Positions 31,301-38,678 of a stretch of DNA of 64,000 nucleotides are shown here, piece after piece. The DNA is taken from IMG/VR virus record IMGVR_UViG_3300044825_003153, positions 1-64,000 of that record. One strand, 5' to 3'. Numbering within the stretch: position 1 is the first letter of the stretch; each line of letters opens with the position of its first letter. The notes beneath the pieces are model-generated. The model was not told the origin of the DNA and did no database searches. It worked only from the letters and a program-made list of their open reading frames with translations. The translations under genes were made by a program, and so were the position numbers. This DNA is from a virus.

Positions 31301-31815
31301 CCGCCGACTATCGAGAGCGTCGGGCCGCCGGTCGGCTGCACGATGCTGCCCGCCGCGATCTCGAGCGGGCCGCTCGCCTCATCGTTCGCCAAGATGTCGA
31401 AGTCCTTGGTGGTCTCGGCGAGCTCGATGTCCAGGGTATCGGCCACCCCGCGCACGAACGCGACCGTCGTCGTACCCTCGACGATGACCGTGATGGTGCC
31501 CTCGCCCAGGGCGCCAGTCTCGGACCGGGCCCGGTAGTTGAACGAGAACGTGTCGGCGAAGCCCGGCGCCCGCGAGTAGGTCACGGCATTCCCGACCCGG
31601 CCGATCGTGCCCCGCGCGGCCGGGAGTGGGTCGAGGTCGATCAGGCTGACCTCGGCGCCATCGTTCGTGATGTCGTTCACGACCGGGTTGAACGTGACCG
31701 AGCTCGGGTCCGTGCTCCGGATCCGGATCGTCTCGCCGACGCAGATCAGCTCCGGGGTCGGGGGCGTCCCGGGCGTCCCGGCCGCACCCACGATGGCAGC
31801 GATCGGGGTGAACAT
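28303..31815 (-). CDS. large tail appendage / receptor-binding-like protein
   Basis: A 1170-residue protein. Residues 1-300 hold cadherin/Ig-like repeats (EGTITVIVEG, DVGTITIRVAE) with Asp-rich turns. Residues 310-640 look like an alpha/beta domain rich in Trp (KWWLGRALRGNRSWAAGIGG, TWEGIWGGLD, VPLVALDWAPVAVTG). Residues 660-1170 are beta-rich with another Ig-like unit and a Trp/Tyr/Asp-rich tip (KYYWECVAGRITTTAIKFY, YFYGIYVVDGNGSQNSIQL). It could combine receptor binding with a saccharide-degrading domain, but no catalytic motif is certain. Confidence 0.65.
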   Translation of the reverse strand: MFTPIAAIVGAAGTPGTPPTPELICVGETIRIRSTDPSSVTFNPVVNDITNDGAEVSLIDLDPLPAARGTIGRVGNAVTYSRAPGFADTFSFNYRARSETGALGEGTITVIVEGTTTVAFVRGVADTLDIELAETTKDFDILANDEASGPLEIAAGSIVQPTGGPTLSIVGGKLRVTRGTAGLATYSGGSYRPRLVDGSILGDAVPLTVRVVSASVTAPDFTVVVPIDAPQPFVIDALARCTGTTALELSPAGLTPPTGASDTAAIVAGKINYTRSTTAAGVYTMTYKARLIANPAIEDVGTITIRVAEKWWLGRALRGNRSWAAGIGGMGARSADWVRDIGQWAAYSAPISRPGVSDLTWEGIWGGLDTEAPSAVTIQPNSQPDFFAGELGEAARGITPESAFLFAHCELFPAAFANTGGATDVRIWDLIDGGTLDAGYVRMGARLKKAYRSLGWWDDDLFVLVLPVANSTSSPICRVYTATATRYQTALQRVIAKLREGWGGRLRIAQQMDRQSRPAAITSWVPKNAAGGVDMIGMRFRPNSLVTSQATYDQFLRKWDTASYGMLDDVIPAAETLAVPLVALDWAPVAVTGVHGSPCPAADIAVEQWSKLLRAQARAKNLVAEAMSGGELLSATAYGGTDTAGSAAWGRAVTDIKGLWKGAPLSPIPSLTVADTAVTLSGDSVDVNVLASATPSTGVGIKRIVSAAEGLATSIVGSGAAARVRVARGTSPSGIRVVIPELALSGIAYLADGQIIVTIPSAPGDVDTSLFRNPFNRWSAHHRPIGAGVQFGIPDSVTAANIGSTNPAHYTGGDPGGRGRLGTLPIKLDLEDSKVGTKYYWECVAGRITTTAIKFYRTVAGKEVLQETVNVGVPDPGRFAFYPEVPAGSKQDFQVLFYRKGAGTADMLQTIRGFNFAESRGIYPMKEWPLGGMDAPEPGSPGDTGTSASRMRWPMGFLRGFEINDNSILTPIGHCLQASVARQYKRSDGTGAPPATQVLGRRNVWPSYGQDDSADSDPDDNNGDIPYGALLTLKTADYNSIMAALPASNNRGRRIVDAIYFYGIYVVDGNGSQNSIQLRVDANVGYEPDPTVTTGARPGCKPLTGVRDNINAALALCQSKLWPVYNPQTYGTTPTIRQVWTDGLPYVGGGGPRDPLRPEMSKNTAYDLAA

Positions 31816-31818
31816 CGA

Positions 31819-33777
31819 TCAGGCCGCCGGCTTCAGGGAAAGCAGGACCACCGAGCCCTCTTCGCAGGTGATCGTGTTGGTGGCCTGGGCGGATCGGTAC
31901 TGGACCGCGAAGCTGTCGGTTTCGAGGAGCTTCTGGACGATCGCGCCGAAGCCGGCCGCGACCGGCGTGTGCTGGGTCGCGGTTCGGGGCACCTCGCGGT
32001 ACTCCTGGCCGATGCGGCTGCCGTTGCGGGTCAGCTGCGCGAGGCAGGCCGGCGACACGCCCTCGCCGTCGAGCGCAGTGTCCAGGTCGCCGAGCACGAG
32101 GTAGTTCCAGCCCGAGAGCAGCGCCTTGGAGCCAGTGACGAAATCCGCATACGCCGTCGAAGTGCTGGTGACCTCGCCGGTGCTGTTCGCGGTCATGGTG
32201 TCCTGGAACAGGCTCTTCTTGAGCGCCACGATCCCCATGGACGTGATCGAGCAGTTGAAGGCGCCGTTGGACTTCGCCTTGATCTTGATCGAGCGCGACC
32301 CGGACGCGACCGACTTCGGGACGATCGCGCTGTAGTAGCCTGTCAGGGCCGTGTGCTTGCCCATGACGCGCTCCTGGTGGAGCACGCCGTCGATCTCCAG
32401 CGCCAGGGTCGCACCCGGGATGTCGGCCGCCGCCACCTGGGCCCAGGCGAGGAAGATGTATTCCTCGGCCGCGAAGGTCTGGGTCATGGTCAGAAGGTCG
32501 GTGTAGGACGTCGAGGTGACGTTGTTCACCGAGCCATCGGCGACGCTCAGGAACTCGCCGGTCTCCAGCTTCAGGCCGATCAGCTCGGGCGCAAAGACGG
32601 AAGCCGAATAGAGGCTGTTCCCGACGTGGAAGTCCAGATTCAGCGACTGCGAACCGGGGCTCGAGCCGTAGCTGGCGCCGTGCATCATCAGCATGGCGAG
32701 CTGATTGGCCGAGTAGCGCGCGCACCCGACCAGCGGACCCTTGCTGTCCGCGGCACGCTGGAAACGGATCTCCGCCCCGGTGTTGTTCTGGCTGTTCGAG
32801 CTCTTGAAGCCGCAGTGGGCAAAGTAGATCCAGGTCGAGCCGTCCGGCGGAGTGTGCACCAGCGACAGCGCGTTCTTGTACGTCGTGACCCCGGCATCGG
32901 TGTTGATCGTCGCGGCACTCTTGGCCGTCACGAAGGTCCGTTCGATCGAGCCGCCGCCGCCGCCGGAGGCCTGGGTCTGGCCGGCCAGGGTCCACTGGAA
33001 CGTCGGGCTCACCTTCGTGAGCTCGGCGATCATGTAGGCGCCGACGCCGCGGCCGCGGTCGTGGTTGTCGATGTTCCGCGGGACCGAGCCGACGCTGGTC
33101 CGGAAGCTGCAGGACGCGGCCTCCTGGCGGAACTCGATCGTGTCGCCTTCCTGCCACTGATCGCCCGAGGCCGGCTGGGCCATCGGGAGCGTGTAGACGC
33201 AGGAGACCTGATTGACCTGCTTGGTGCCCCGATGGGCGATCCCCAGGGTCCGGGCGCTGTCGCTATGGCGATCGACCTTCCGGCGGCCGCCCGAGACATT
33301 GAACCCCCGCATGTTCAGGTCGGCGTGGAGCTCCGTGAGACGGCCTGCCGCCAGGGGTTGGAGCTCGAAGAACCGATCCTCGACCCGCTGAAGAATCAGC
33401 CACTCGTAGGGGTTCTCCAGGACCACGTCGGCGCCGCCCCGCAGGACGATCTCGCCGTCGTTCGTGACGCTGGCCGCGTTCTTGACCGTCACGGTCTGCC
33501 CGGTCTCGGGACACGACAGCCAGACGATCCGCCCCTGGGCGACCGACGTGAGGTCGAGCCGGACCAGATCGTCGGTCGAGGCGCCGCCCTGCGGCAGGAG
33601 CCGGGACATCATCTTCGTGAGCGACGCAACGCCCTCGGCGATCACCACGCCCTCGGGCTGGGCATGCTCCGCGAGCGCCATGTTGTAGAGCGCGTCCCAG
33701 ATCGAATACGCCACGCCCAGCGCGGGGCTGCGCGGCGCCTCGGTCCAGGTCACGCCCTCGGGCAGGACTTCCCGCAT
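31819..33777 (-). CDS. tail tip / minor tail protein
   Basis: A 652-residue protein lying just after the J-type gene by direction. Residues 1-110 (GVAYSIWDALYNMALAEHAQ, TGQTVTVKNAASVTNDGEIV) resemble an appendage-attachment region. The rest is beta-rich with two repeats of a jelly-roll-like unit (QASGGGGGSIERTFVTAKSA; STSYTDLLTMTQTFAAEEYI and STSTAYADFVTGSKALLSGW), hinting at an internal duplication. Likely a tip or fibre-adaptor protein. Confidence 0.65.
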   Translation of the reverse strand: MREVLPEGVTWTEAPRSPALGVAYSIWDALYNMALAEHAQPEGVVIAEGVASLTKMMSRLLPQGGASTDDLVRLDLTSVAQGRIVWLSCPETGQTVTVKNAASVTNDGEIVLRGGADVVLENPYEWLILQRVEDRFFELQPLAAGRLTELHADLNMRGFNVSGGRRKVDRHSDSARTLGIAHRGTKQVNQVSCVYTLPMAQPASGDQWQEGDTIEFRQEAASCSFRTSVGSVPRNIDNHDRGRGVGAYMIAELTKVSPTFQWTLAGQTQASGGGGGSIERTFVTAKSAATINTDAGVTTYKNALSLVHTPPDGSTWIYFAHCGFKSSNSQNNTGAEIRFQRAADSKGPLVGCARYSANQLAMLMMHGASYGSSPGSQSLNLDFHVGNSLYSASVFAPELIGLKLETGEFLSVADGSVNNVTSTSYTDLLTMTQTFAAEEYIFLAWAQVAAADIPGATLALEIDGVLHQERVMGKHTALTGYYSAIVPKSVASGSRSIKIKAKSNGAFNCSITSMGIVALKKSLFQDTMTANSTGEVTSTSTAYADFVTGSKALLSGWNYLVLGDLDTALDGEGVSPACLAQLTRNGSRIGQEYREVPRTATQHTPVAAGFGAIVQKLLETDSFAVQYRSAQATNTITCEEGSVVLLSLKPAA

Positions 33778-33780
33778 CTG

Positions 33781-36700
33781 CTAACCGCCTCCAACGCGGA
33801 AGTCGGCGACGCCCGGGACGCTGGTCCCCGCGGCATCGAGCAGCCGCACCTTGACCCGCGTCGGCGTCGCTGCGTCGACGACGAAGGTCCTTGCCGCCGA
33901 TCCCGCGCGGACGCTGCCGAGAACGTGGCTCACCACCCGGTAGCTGCGCTCCAGATCGAGCAAGATCCCGGCGGCCGGCACGTTCACGTTGGTGAAAGTC
34001 TCCTCGATCTCCTCGCCGTCGAAGACCAGCTGGAGCCCCCGGATCGCCGGCCGATCGACGCCGCCGCCCGCGATGATGACGCGCAGCTGCAGGGGCTCGC
34101 CCGCCAAGGCCGGAATGCCCTGGCGCCAGGCGCGCCAGACCAGAAGCACCTCGGGGTCGTAGTCGGCGCCGAGCGGCAGATCGAAGCTGCCGGCCAGGAA
34201 GTCGTCGGGCAGCGGGGACTCGAAGCTCACGAAGGTCAGGTCCGCGGTGCCCCACCGGTAGGCGATCTTGTAGTCGCCATCGATGTCCCACTGGAGGAAC
34301 AGCCGGTCGGTCTTGAGCAGCGTCGTGGGGGTCACGACGTTGACGATGTAGGTCACCTCGGACCAGACGCCGGCGAGCCAGGGCGACTCCACAGGGGTCA
34401 GGAAGCGGCCCTTGCCGTCGAGGAACAGCGAGCCGTCGGTGCCCAGGACCTCCCCGGCGATCACCTCCGCGTTGGTCAGGAGGCCCGGCCAGCCGCGGTC
34501 CCGGATGCTGTCGACCCCAAGGGGCACCCGCTGGGCCGTCGTGGTCGGGGTGACGGTCAGGCGCGCGGCCGAGACCGATTCGGTCCCGTGGATCGTCACC
34601 GCCTTGATCAGGACCTGCTGGGCATTGGCCGGGATCGCGGCGGCCGGCAGGCTCGTGTCGGTCACGAGCTGGTCCGTGACGTCCTCGCAGTCCTCCCAGG
34701 CTTGCCCGGGCGCGCTCGCCCACCGGATCTTGAAGCCCTGGTGGTCGGGTCCGGCGGCGAAGATCCAGCGCAGCCACAGGCCGTCCAGGATCACGCCCTT
34801 GACGTCCGCGGGGGGCAGGCGCGGCCCGACGATGAAGGGCTGCACCTCGGAGCCCCAGCGGCCCAGGCGCCCCGTGCTGTAGCGGTAGCGTGCGTTGACC
34901 CGGATGGTCTGGTCGAACGGGACGGAGGTCAGGACGACGGTGGTGGCCTCGGGGGGCGCCTGGATGATCACGAACGGGCTGTCGTCGTTCAGGGGCTTCC
35001 ACGCGATGTCGATCCCCGCAAGGGTCGCGAGCGGCCGGGTCCCGTCGTCCCAGAGCAGGACCAGCGCGCGGATCTCCAGGCTCCCGTCAGGGTGCCGGAT
35101 CGCCGCGGCATCGCCCGAGGTCACGGCCCGGATGATCGGCGCCTCCTGGCCGGCCAGCGGCGTGATGTTCGGATCCCACGGCGGGATCAGCGCGGTGTCC
35201 GCGGTGTAGACCCCCTCGTCGTAGGGTACGCAGGTGATCCGGGCCTCGAGGTCGCCCATGGGCTCGATCGCGCGGATCAGCGCGGCCTGCACCTCCTTGC
35301 CGGCAATGCCGATCACGTAGAGATCGCCGGGCGCCACGACGAAGTCGTTGACCACGGGCGTGGTCAGGTAGACGAGCTTCGTCTCCCCGACCGGCTCGGT
35401 GATGTCGAGCACGATCTGGGAGTTGTTGCGCAACCTGATCCGGATCACGAAGTCGCCGACCATGTCGAAGACGACGGCCTCGTCCAAGGTCAGCGCGGCC
35501 ATGAGGCCGGCCTCGTCCAGGATCACGCTCCTGATCCGGCCGGAGCTGCGCCCCCACAGGGTCGACGTCGACTGGATCCCCACCTTGTCGCCGCGGCGCG
35601 AGACCAGGTGCTCGAAGTCGGTGATGAAGGTCATGGTCTCCGGCCGCAGCCGGCCCTCGGCCAGCCGCCACCGGCCGAGGCGCCACACGGCGTCGGCGTT
35701 GGTCACGCCGGGGCACTCGCCTTCCTCGAACAGCGTGGCGTTCTCGGGCCCGTAGCCGTCGTGGTAGACCTCGCGGGTCTGGGTCGAGAAACCGTTGGCC
35801 TCGTCCACGAAGGTCATGCGCAGGCCGTGCGGCTCCACGGTGAAGATCCGGCGGACCTGCAGCTCGCGGTAGTTCCGCGGGGTGAACATCTGGCTGAAGA
35901 AGGGCTTGGGCTCGTCGATCACGACGGACCATTTTCCGTCGGCGCGGCTCGGGGTTGCCCGGCCGGTGCCGCAGATGATGACCAGCAGGTCCCAGATCGA
36001 CATGTCCCTGTCGGCGACGAAGTTGCAGAACTCGCCGCGTGGGGACGTGCGCTCGGCCCAATACTGGAGCTGCGGTAGGTCGATCTCGCCGTCGGCGACG
36101 GGCTTCTTCACCGAGCGGCCCTGCAGCAGCCGGCGGAACAGCGCCGCGGGCTGGTTGGTGGCCCCATAGACCCAGGCGCTGCCGTTCCACTGCGCGCCGT
36201 AGCTGCGCACGATGCCCGAGAGGTCCCGGATCACGCCGGAGAGCTGGTTGGAGGCCTTGATCCGCAAGGCGGTCAGGACGAAGGCCTGAGCGTTGCGGAC
36301 CGGGGAATCGCCGTTGAAGCTCTTGATGTTCTCCCAGGTGACCTTGTCCAGCCTGGTGCTGTCGGTGCTGTCCGACGTCACCCGCCGGACCTCGAGCTCG
36401 TACTGGCCGCGGGCCGGGAAGCTGATCCGGCGGGAGGTACGCTTGGGCGAGGCCTGCTTGCCGGCGACGGTGGTGATGGTCTCGGTCGACCACGCGCCGT
36501 CGCCAACCAGCCGATACCGGAAGCGCAGCTCGACCTCGACCCCGAGGGGATCGCCGGTCTTCTCGCCGTACTTGATGCAGCCCTCGCGGAACTGGAACTC
36601 GAGCACGACATAGTCGGTGTCGGTGTCGGTGCGCCGGACCTCGCGCTGCCCACTCTCGAGCAGCACGCCGATCGGGGTCGTGGTCACCGAGGACGGGTAG

Positions 36701-37482
36701 AGGCTGAAGGTCGGGTTGGTCTCCTGGTCGCCGAAATAGTGCTCGAGCTGGACGCCCTGGAACTCCTCGATCGGCGTGTCGCCGATCTGGAGCGCCTCCA
36801 CGCTCGCCGGGCCGATGCACCAGCACACCAGCCCGAACAGGTACTCGTCGTCGCCGTCGAGCACGGTGAGCCACGGGGCCGCCAGGGCCGGCACGACCTT
36901 GTGGGTGCCCAGCACGACCGGCACCGGAGCATTGAGCCTGGGCGCGTTCTGGGCGCCCTCGATCCCGTAGGTCTGGCTCTCCTCGGTCGAGTTGTTCATC
37001 TGCTCCTTGGGCGGGGGGATCAGCGCGTTGAGGGCCAGCATCCCGCCCAGGGTCAGGGCGCCGCCAATGCCGGCCGAGGCGAAGGTGAAGGCAGCGCCCT
37101 CCAGGGCCAGCACGGTCGGGCCGGCGATCCAGGCGCCCGTCGCCATGGCCGCGGCGACGATGGCGATCATGAGCACGGTCCGCAGCGTGTTGCCGCCGCC
37201 GGCGGGCAGCGCCACGGCCTCGATCAGCATCCCGGGCTTGGGCCGGACCCGGCGCCAGTTCTCGCGCGGCACGTCATGGCCGGCGATCCGCACCGCCAGC
37301 AGCTCGCGCGCGGCCGGGTCGGGCTGGGCGACCTCCAGGATCTCGTAGAGGGTCAGGCCGGACGGCAGCTCGATCCGGTTCGTCTCAAGACTGAACGGGT
37401 GCGGTCGGTGGCTCAGCCAGAGCGGGATGCCGGTAGACGGTCCGCCTGCCGTGGATCCGGTCGATGGGCTGCAGGACGGCAT
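33781..37482 (-). CDS. tail tip J-like host specificity protein
   Basis: A 1233-residue protein. The conserved core begins near HRPHPFSLETNRIELPSGLT (about residue 26), the N-terminal pattern of J-type tip proteins. Hydrophobic stretches at about 100-155 follow (TVLMIAIVAAAMATGAWIAG and later ALTLGGMLALNALIPPP), then the large beta-rich J body with fibronectin-like repeats toward the C-terminus. No ATG, GTG or TTG lies between ATG 37482 and the conserved start, so either the ATG (98-base overlap with the NlpC/P60 gene) or a rare CTG is used. It forms the tip that contacts the receptor and closes the tube. Confidence 0.85.
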   Translation of the reverse strand: MPSCSPSTGSTAGGPSTGIPLWLSHRPHPFSLETNRIELPSGLTLYEILEVAQPDPAARELLAVRIAGHDVPRENWRRVRPKPGMLIEAVALPAGGGNTLRTVLMIAIVAAAMATGAWIAGPTVLALEGAAFTFASAGIGGALTLGGMLALNALIPPPKEQMNNSTEESQTYGIEGAQNAPRLNAPVPVVLGTHKVVPALAAPWLTVLDGDDEYLFGLVCWCIGPASVEALQIGDTPIEEFQGVQLEHYFGDQETNPTFSLYPSSVTTTPIGVLLESGQREVRRTDTDTDYVVLEFQFREGCIKYGEKTGDPLGVEVELRFRYRLVGDGAWSTETITTVAGKQASPKRTSRRISFPARGQYELEVRRVTSDSTDSTRLDKVTWENIKSFNGDSPVRNAQAFVLTALRIKASNQLSGVIRDLSGIVRSYGAQWNGSAWVYGATNQPAALFRRLLQGRSVKKPVADGEIDLPQLQYWAERTSPRGEFCNFVADRDMSIWDLLVIICGTGRATPSRADGKWSVVIDEPKPFFSQMFTPRNYRELQVRRIFTVEPHGLRMTFVDEANGFSTQTREVYHDGYGPENATLFEEGECPGVTNADAVWRLGRWRLAEGRLRPETMTFITDFEHLVSRRGDKVGIQSTSTLWGRSSGRIRSVILDEAGLMAALTLDEAVVFDMVGDFVIRIRLRNNSQIVLDITEPVGETKLVYLTTPVVNDFVVAPGDLYVIGIAGKEVQAALIRAIEPMGDLEARITCVPYDEGVYTADTALIPPWDPNITPLAGQEAPIIRAVTSGDAAAIRHPDGSLEIRALVLLWDDGTRPLATLAGIDIAWKPLNDDSPFVIIQAPPEATTVVLTSVPFDQTIRVNARYRYSTGRLGRWGSEVQPFIVGPRLPPADVKGVILDGLWLRWIFAAGPDHQGFKIRWASAPGQAWEDCEDVTDQLVTDTSLPAAAIPANAQQVLIKAVTIHGTESVSAARLTVTPTTTAQRVPLGVDSIRDRGWPGLLTNAEVIAGEVLGTDGSLFLDGKGRFLTPVESPWLAGVWSEVTYIVNVVTPTTLLKTDRLFLQWDIDGDYKIAYRWGTADLTFVSFESPLPDDFLAGSFDLPLGADYDPEVLLVWRAWRQGIPALAGEPLQLRVIIAGGGVDRPAIRGLQLVFDGEEIEETFTNVNVPAAGILLDLERSYRVVSHVLGSVRAGSAARTFVVDAATPTRVKVRLLDAAGTSVPGVADFRVGGG

Positions 37483-37789
37483 CGTGGCCCTCGTCGGTAT
37501 GCAGGAGCAACCGGCCGTCTATGACCACCCCGACGTGAAAGGGTCTGCCGATCCTCCGCAGCAGCACGACGTCGCCGGCGCGCATGTCGGCCTCGTCGAC
37601 GGTGATCCAGGCCCGGGTTTCGGCCACGATCTGGCGGGCGACCGCCTGGGTTCCGCCGTGCTCGTCGAGCTCGACCCCCAGCTGCTCGGCATAGACCAAA
37701 CGGACTAGGCCCCAGCAGTCGACCGCGGGGCGCGCGCGGCCGCCCAGGCGGTACGGCAGGCCGATGTAGGGGGTGGGGTCAACGACCAT
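37385..37789 (-). CDS. NlpC/P60-family tail tip peptidase
   Basis: A 134-residue protein from ATG 37789. VDCWGLVRLVYAEQLG carries the catalytic Cys, GRPFHVGVVIDGRLLLH the catalytic His, and the third residue follows in the next strand. This is the lambda K-like tail-tip endopeptidase that cleaves peptidoglycan during DNA entry. It sits just upstream of J in the standard order. TTG 37801 is an alternative start. Confidence 0.85.
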   Translation of the reverse strand: MVVDPTPYIGLPYRLGGRARPAVDCWGLVRLVYAEQLGVELDEHGGTQAVARQIVAETRAWITVDEADMRAGDVVLLRRIGRPFHVGVVIDGRLLLHTDEGHDAVLQPIDRIHGRRTVYRHPALAEPPTAPVQS

Positions 37790-37824
37790 GAAGGCTGCCA
37801 AATATGACCGGAATTATTCCTGAC

Positions 37825-38325
37825 CTATGCCGCGGCCCGGTGCAGCGCGGGGAAGTGCGCGGCGTCGAAGCGCGGGTAGACCGCGGTCAGGAAGGCCGTG
37901 TGCTCGGTCACCAGCTCGGTGCTGATCTCCATGTCGGTGATCAGCGGCTCGGCGAACTGGAGCGGACCGAAGAAGACGCCGGGCAGCGACGGGTCCTGGC
38001 CTTCGATGACCTCGATCATGACCTTGGGCGCCTCGCCGGCGACGCGCGCGAGCGCCGCGACCTCGCGGCTGACGTTGGTGACCTTCAGCCGCGCCCGCGG
38101 AATGTCCGCATCCAGGTCGCTGGGCAGCTCGAGCTCGAAGGGGAAGGCGACGTAGGTGTCGGCGCCGCGCACGATGTTGGTGGCTCCGGACAGGCTCAGG
38201 TTGTTGTTCACCAGCCGGATCGGCTCGCCCAGGCTGGGATGGGTGATCGTGAGCAGGATCAGCGGACAGGCCGACGTGTTCTCGGCCATGATCGCCGCCT
38301 GCAGGGCCGCGTTGAGCGACCTCAC
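37825..38325 (-). CDS. minor tail protein, DUF1833-like
   Basis: A 166-residue protein; GTG 38325 overlaps the previous stop (GTGA). SACPLILLTITHPSLGEPIR, then LVNN-x-x-xxSG..I.RGADTYVAFPFELELPSD is the DUF1833 pattern of tail-tip complex proteins (lambda L-like position). It sits between the tape-measure-adjacent gene and the NlpC/P60 gene, as in other siphoviruses. Confidence 0.8.
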   Translation of the reverse strand: MRSLNAALQAAIMAENTSACPLILLTITHPSLGEPIRLVNNNLSLSGATNIVRGADTYVAFPFELELPSDLDADIPRARLKVTNVSREVAALARVAGEAPKVMIEVIEGQDPSLPGVFFGPLQFAEPLITDMEISTELVTEHTAFLTAVYPRFDAAHFPALHRAAA

Positions 38326-38678
38326 GGGACGATCCAGAGCGACAGCTGCGCACGCCAATCGTCGCCGGAGACCCGGGTGTAGACGGGCATCCGCTCAGGG
38401 TCGATGCGCGCCGCGCAGGGCACCTTGTCGATCGGGTGCCACCAGTCGAACTCTACCGCACCGGACACCAGGTCGACCGCCAGGAAGGTGCGGAAGACGT
38501 TGAGCTGCGCCGTGGTGAACTCGTAGGTGCAGGTCACCGGGATGTAGTTGGAGGTGGTGTTGCGCCGGACCTTGCCCGGTCCCTGCTCGGTCGGCGTGTG
38601 CCGCAGGTTGCTGGGCTCGGTGTAGGTCATCCCCTCCATCAGAGGGGTCCTGGGCAGCTCAGCGGGCCAGCTGGGCAT
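38322..38678 (-). CDS. minor tail protein (distal, lambda M-like position)
   Basis: A 118-residue protein whose ATG overlaps the tape measure stop (ATGA at 38678). The sequence pattern WPAELPRTPLMEGMTYTEPS, then TTSNYIPVTCTYEFTTAQLN and FDWWHPIDKV is typical of small distal tail proteins following the tape measure. The exact equivalent is assigned by order. Confidence 0.75.
   Translation of the reverse strand: MPSWPAELPRTPLMEGMTYTEPSNLRHTPTEQGPGKVRRNTTSNYIPVTCTYEFTTAQLNVFRTFLAVDLVSGAVEFDWWHPIDKVPCAARIDPERMPVYTRVSGDDWRAQLSLWIVP

Noticed and set aside
30031-36078. A 2015-codon open frame on the + strand opposite the tail genes
   Set aside because: Antisense shadow of three well-supported leftward tail genes; Gly/Arg/His-rich translation with no domain and produced by GC-biased codon positions.
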